This document shows positions 51,668 to 52,935 of a DNA stretch of 52,935 nucleotides, one piece after another (the stretch's first letter is position 1; each line of letters begins with the position of its first letter). The notes under the pieces were generated by a model. That model was not told the origin of the DNA. It saw only the letters and a list, made by a program, of their open reading frames with translations, and ran no database searches. Source of the stretch: UMGS1840 sp964537245 (GTDB taxonomy: Bacteria > Bacillota > Clostridia > UMGS1840); the NCBI GenBank assembly GCA_964537245.1, contig CAZHZL010000009.1, forward strand, positions 1 through 52,935. The letters are read 5' to 3'. The translations under genes and the position numbers were made by a program.

Positions 51668-52240
51668 GTGGCGCATATCAGTGAGGAGATTATTTTAAAA
51701 GCAAAAGCATTTGATGACGATGCTATAAAAATTATCTACGATGAACTGAAGCCTTTTATAAAAGGAATGGCGTTTAAATATTTTCTTGCCGGCTCTGATA
51801 AGGAAGACATCATACAAGAGGGAATGATAGGTTTGTTTCATGCTATCGAGAGCTATGATGAAAAGCGTGAGACGGATTTTATTATTTTTGCTAAAAACTG
51901 TATAGTTTTACGAATTAAAACAGCCATCAAAAATTCACTGCGGAAAAAGCATATTCCGCTCAATGAATATCAGCCGATTGAAGATGAAAACGGAAATGTA
52001 CTTCCGATTTTGTGTTTTGGTCCTGAAGAACAGTATATTGATAACGAAAACTTTGAAAATTTTTTACTTAATCTAAAAAATGAACTCAGTTCCTTTGAAT
52101 ATAGTGTTTTGTGTCTTATTAATTCCGGGATGACTTATAGAGAAATAGCTTCAGCAATGGGGAAAGCTCCGAAAGCTGTGGATAACGCTATTCAGAGAAT
52201 AAAAACCAAAGTAAAAAAAATGCTATATGAAAAAGATTAA
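51668..52240 (+). CDS. Sigma-70 family factor, sigma-H (Spo0H)-like
   Basis: 190 aa from GTG 51668, which has CGGGAGG upstream. Region 2 is clear (KYFLAGSDKEDIIQEGMIGLFHAIESYDE), as is region 4 (MTYREIASAMGKAPKAVDNAIQRIKTK). The arrangement is that of SigH, which in Firmicutes acts in the transition to sporulation and in competence. It is somewhat short and divergent, so another sigma-70 role is possible. It shares a plus-strand unit with the zinc-ribbon gene. Confidence 0.78.
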   Translation: MAHISEEIILKAKAFDDDAIKIIYDELKPFIKGMAFKYFLAGSDKEDIIQEGMIGLFHAIESYDEKRETDFIIFAKNCIVLRIKTAIKNSLRKKHIPLNEYQPIEDENGNVLPILCFGPEEQYIDNENFENFLLNLKNELSSFEYSVLCLINSGMTYREIASAMGKAPKAVDNAIQRIKTKVKKMLYEKD

Positions 52241-52278
52241 AAAAGTAAAAAAATTTAAAAATCTAAGGAGAACAAAAA

Positions 52279-52548
52279 ATGTATCAGGACAAAACTTTAA
52301 CATGTAAGGAATGCGGAAATGAATTCGTATTTACAGCAGGTGAACAGGAATTTTACGCTGAAAAAGGCTTTGAAAATGAGCCACAGAGATGTAAAGACTG
52401 CAGAACTGCAAGAAAAAATGCAAAAAGAGAGCTTCATGTAGCTGTTTGCGCAAGCTGCGGCGGCGAAGCAAAAGTTCCGTTCATTCCGAGAGACGATAAG
52501 CCTGTTTATTGCAGCGCTTGTTTTGAAAAAATGAACAACGAAGGCTAA
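52279..52548 (+). CDS. Small zinc-ribbon protein with two four-cysteine sites
   Basis: 89 aa. Eight cysteines in CxxC pairs at 9/12, 38/41, 57/60 and 78/81 make two zinc-binding sites. The first half (LTCKECGNEFVFTAGEQEFYAEKGF) is the zf-trcl-type zinc ribbon widespread in Clostridia and Bacilli. Function unknown. The start has AAGGAG upstream, and the gene ends in a strong terminator. Confidence 0.85.
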   Translation: MYQDKTLTCKECGNEFVFTAGEQEFYAEKGFENEPQRCKDCRTARKNAKRELHVAVCASCGGEAKVPFIPRDDKPVYCSACFEKMNNEG

Positions 52549-52563
52549 AATTAAACGAAAATC

Positions 52564-52607
52564 AAGACTGATTGTGTATTATAAAATTCATAATCAGTCT
52601 TTTTTTA
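52564..52607 (+). terminator. Terminator after the zinc-ribbon gene
   Basis: Stem AAGACTGATT (52564-52573) / AATCAGTCTT (52592-52601), followed by a T-run. Confidence 0.85.
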
Positions 52608-52620
52608 TGTGCAAAAACGC

Positions 52621-52649
52621 TTGATATTTTTTTAAAAGTGTGCTATAAT
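52621..52649 (+). promoter_or_regulatory. Sigma-A promoter of the long leader at the window end
   Basis: TTGATA (52621-52626), 17-base spacer, TATAAT (52644-52649). The start near 52656 gives a leader of about 240 bases before the next start codon. Confidence 0.75.
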
Positions 52650-52655
52650 AGACGC

Positions 52656-52896
52656 ACAATTTAGATGCCATCCGATTTCCCCAGTGTTTAAGCGGATTTA
52701 AGAGGTTCCGACAGAAATAGAAACAAAAAGAAAATAGTAGATGCCAAAAACCAACTTCACAAAAATGACAATCAAACGGAGCATGTGGTTGTCATTTTAT
52801 GATAATAGATAAATTAAATAATGATAATGAAGACGATCGTTTCAAATAAGAAATGGTCGTCTTTTTTTGTACCCAAAATTGAAAGGAGAGGAAGAA
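52656..52896 (+). promoter_or_regulatory. Structured leader, probable attenuator or riboswitch-like region
   Basis: About 240 transcribed bases without a gene. They hold an upstream hairpin (AAAATGACAA 52762-52771 / TTGTCATTTT 52789-52798) and then a full terminator. I could not match it to TPP, SAM, FMN, lysine, glycine, preQ1, T-box or other common leader motifs by eye. It probably controls the gene starting at 52897 by early termination. Confidence 0.55.
52830..52868 (+). terminator. Leader terminator before the last gene
   Basis: A 14-bp stem AAGACGATCGTTTC (52830-52843) / GAAATGGTCGTCTT (52850-52863), with two G-U pairs, followed by seven T. It ends only about 30 bases before the start codon. 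Confidence 0.8.
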
Positions 52897-52935
52897 ATGT
52901 ACACAGAAAAATTCTTACAACAGGTACATCGTAAA
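52897..52935 (+). CDS. Start of a gene cut by the window end
   Basis: ATG at 52897 with AAAGGAGAGG upstream; 13 codons (MYTEKFLQQVHRK) before the window ends. Too short to identify. The attenuated leader before it suggests a regulated gene. Confidence 0.6.
   Translation, partial: MYTEKFLQQVHRK

Overview
The window comes from an AT-rich, endospore-forming member of the Clostridia, most likely a gut Oscillospiraceae/Ruminococcaceae-type bacterium. The evidence is the sporulation genes (spoIIGA, sigE, spoIVB, a sigH-like sigma factor), the IspH-ribosomal protein S1 fusion typical of Clostridia, HPr with His15 and Ser46, and a Cas13d, a family known mainly from these bacteria. No rRNA, tRNA or recognisable insertion sequence was seen.

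Layout. 1-423: a perfect sigma-A promoter followed by gene-free, possibly structured DNA. 424-1863 (+): an HTH-L-serine dehydratase fusion. 1896-13394 (-): a GTPase and proline block (obg, proA, proB, an Elp3-like radical SAM gene), ptsH, then an operon rpiR - flavoprotein - cmk - plsC - ispH/S1, and a tyrosine recombinase. 13559-15081 (+): spoIIGA-sigE. 15210-18082 (-): a compact type VI-D CRISPR-Cas locus, with cas13d (871 aa, both HEPN motifs intact) and a three-repeat array. 18240-23897 (-): spoIVB, a GH2 beta-galactosidase and glutamine synthetase. 24099-33080 (+): NusG-II protein, Gx transporter, DUF4321, mreBCD, PBP2, minD, mgsA, comEC. 33095-38753 (+): AlaX editing protein, then an anaerobic glycerol-3-phosphate oxidation operon with its own antiterminator GlpP and a terminator in the leader. 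38845-41632 (+): a Cys-rich protein and a secreted protein. 41697-51432 (-): the tRNA wobble-uridine pair trhP/trmR, prmA, ychF, a CFI-box protein, and a divergent type II topoisomerase pair. 51668-52935 (+): sigH-like sigma factor, a zinc-ribbon protein, and a long leader with an internal terminator ahead of a gene cut off by the window end.

The main find is the CRISPR-Cas13d locus. It has no cas1, cas2 or WYL accessory gene within the window. Its three repeats differ from one another, but the differences keep the crRNA hairpin paired: two base pairs are swapped by double compensatory changes and one becomes a G-U wobble. The locus has its own sigma-A-like promoter and lies between sigE and spoIVB. 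This looks like a maintained effector and guide set in an array that is no longer homogenised.

A second find is at ychF. The CFI-box gene appears to have been placed between ychF and what may be its original promoter, leaving a short start-like remnant (MKLGIV...) upstream and paired TGGTGTCA repeats at both ends. A third is the glycerol operon, which carries both a terminator leader and the gene for the matching antiterminator.
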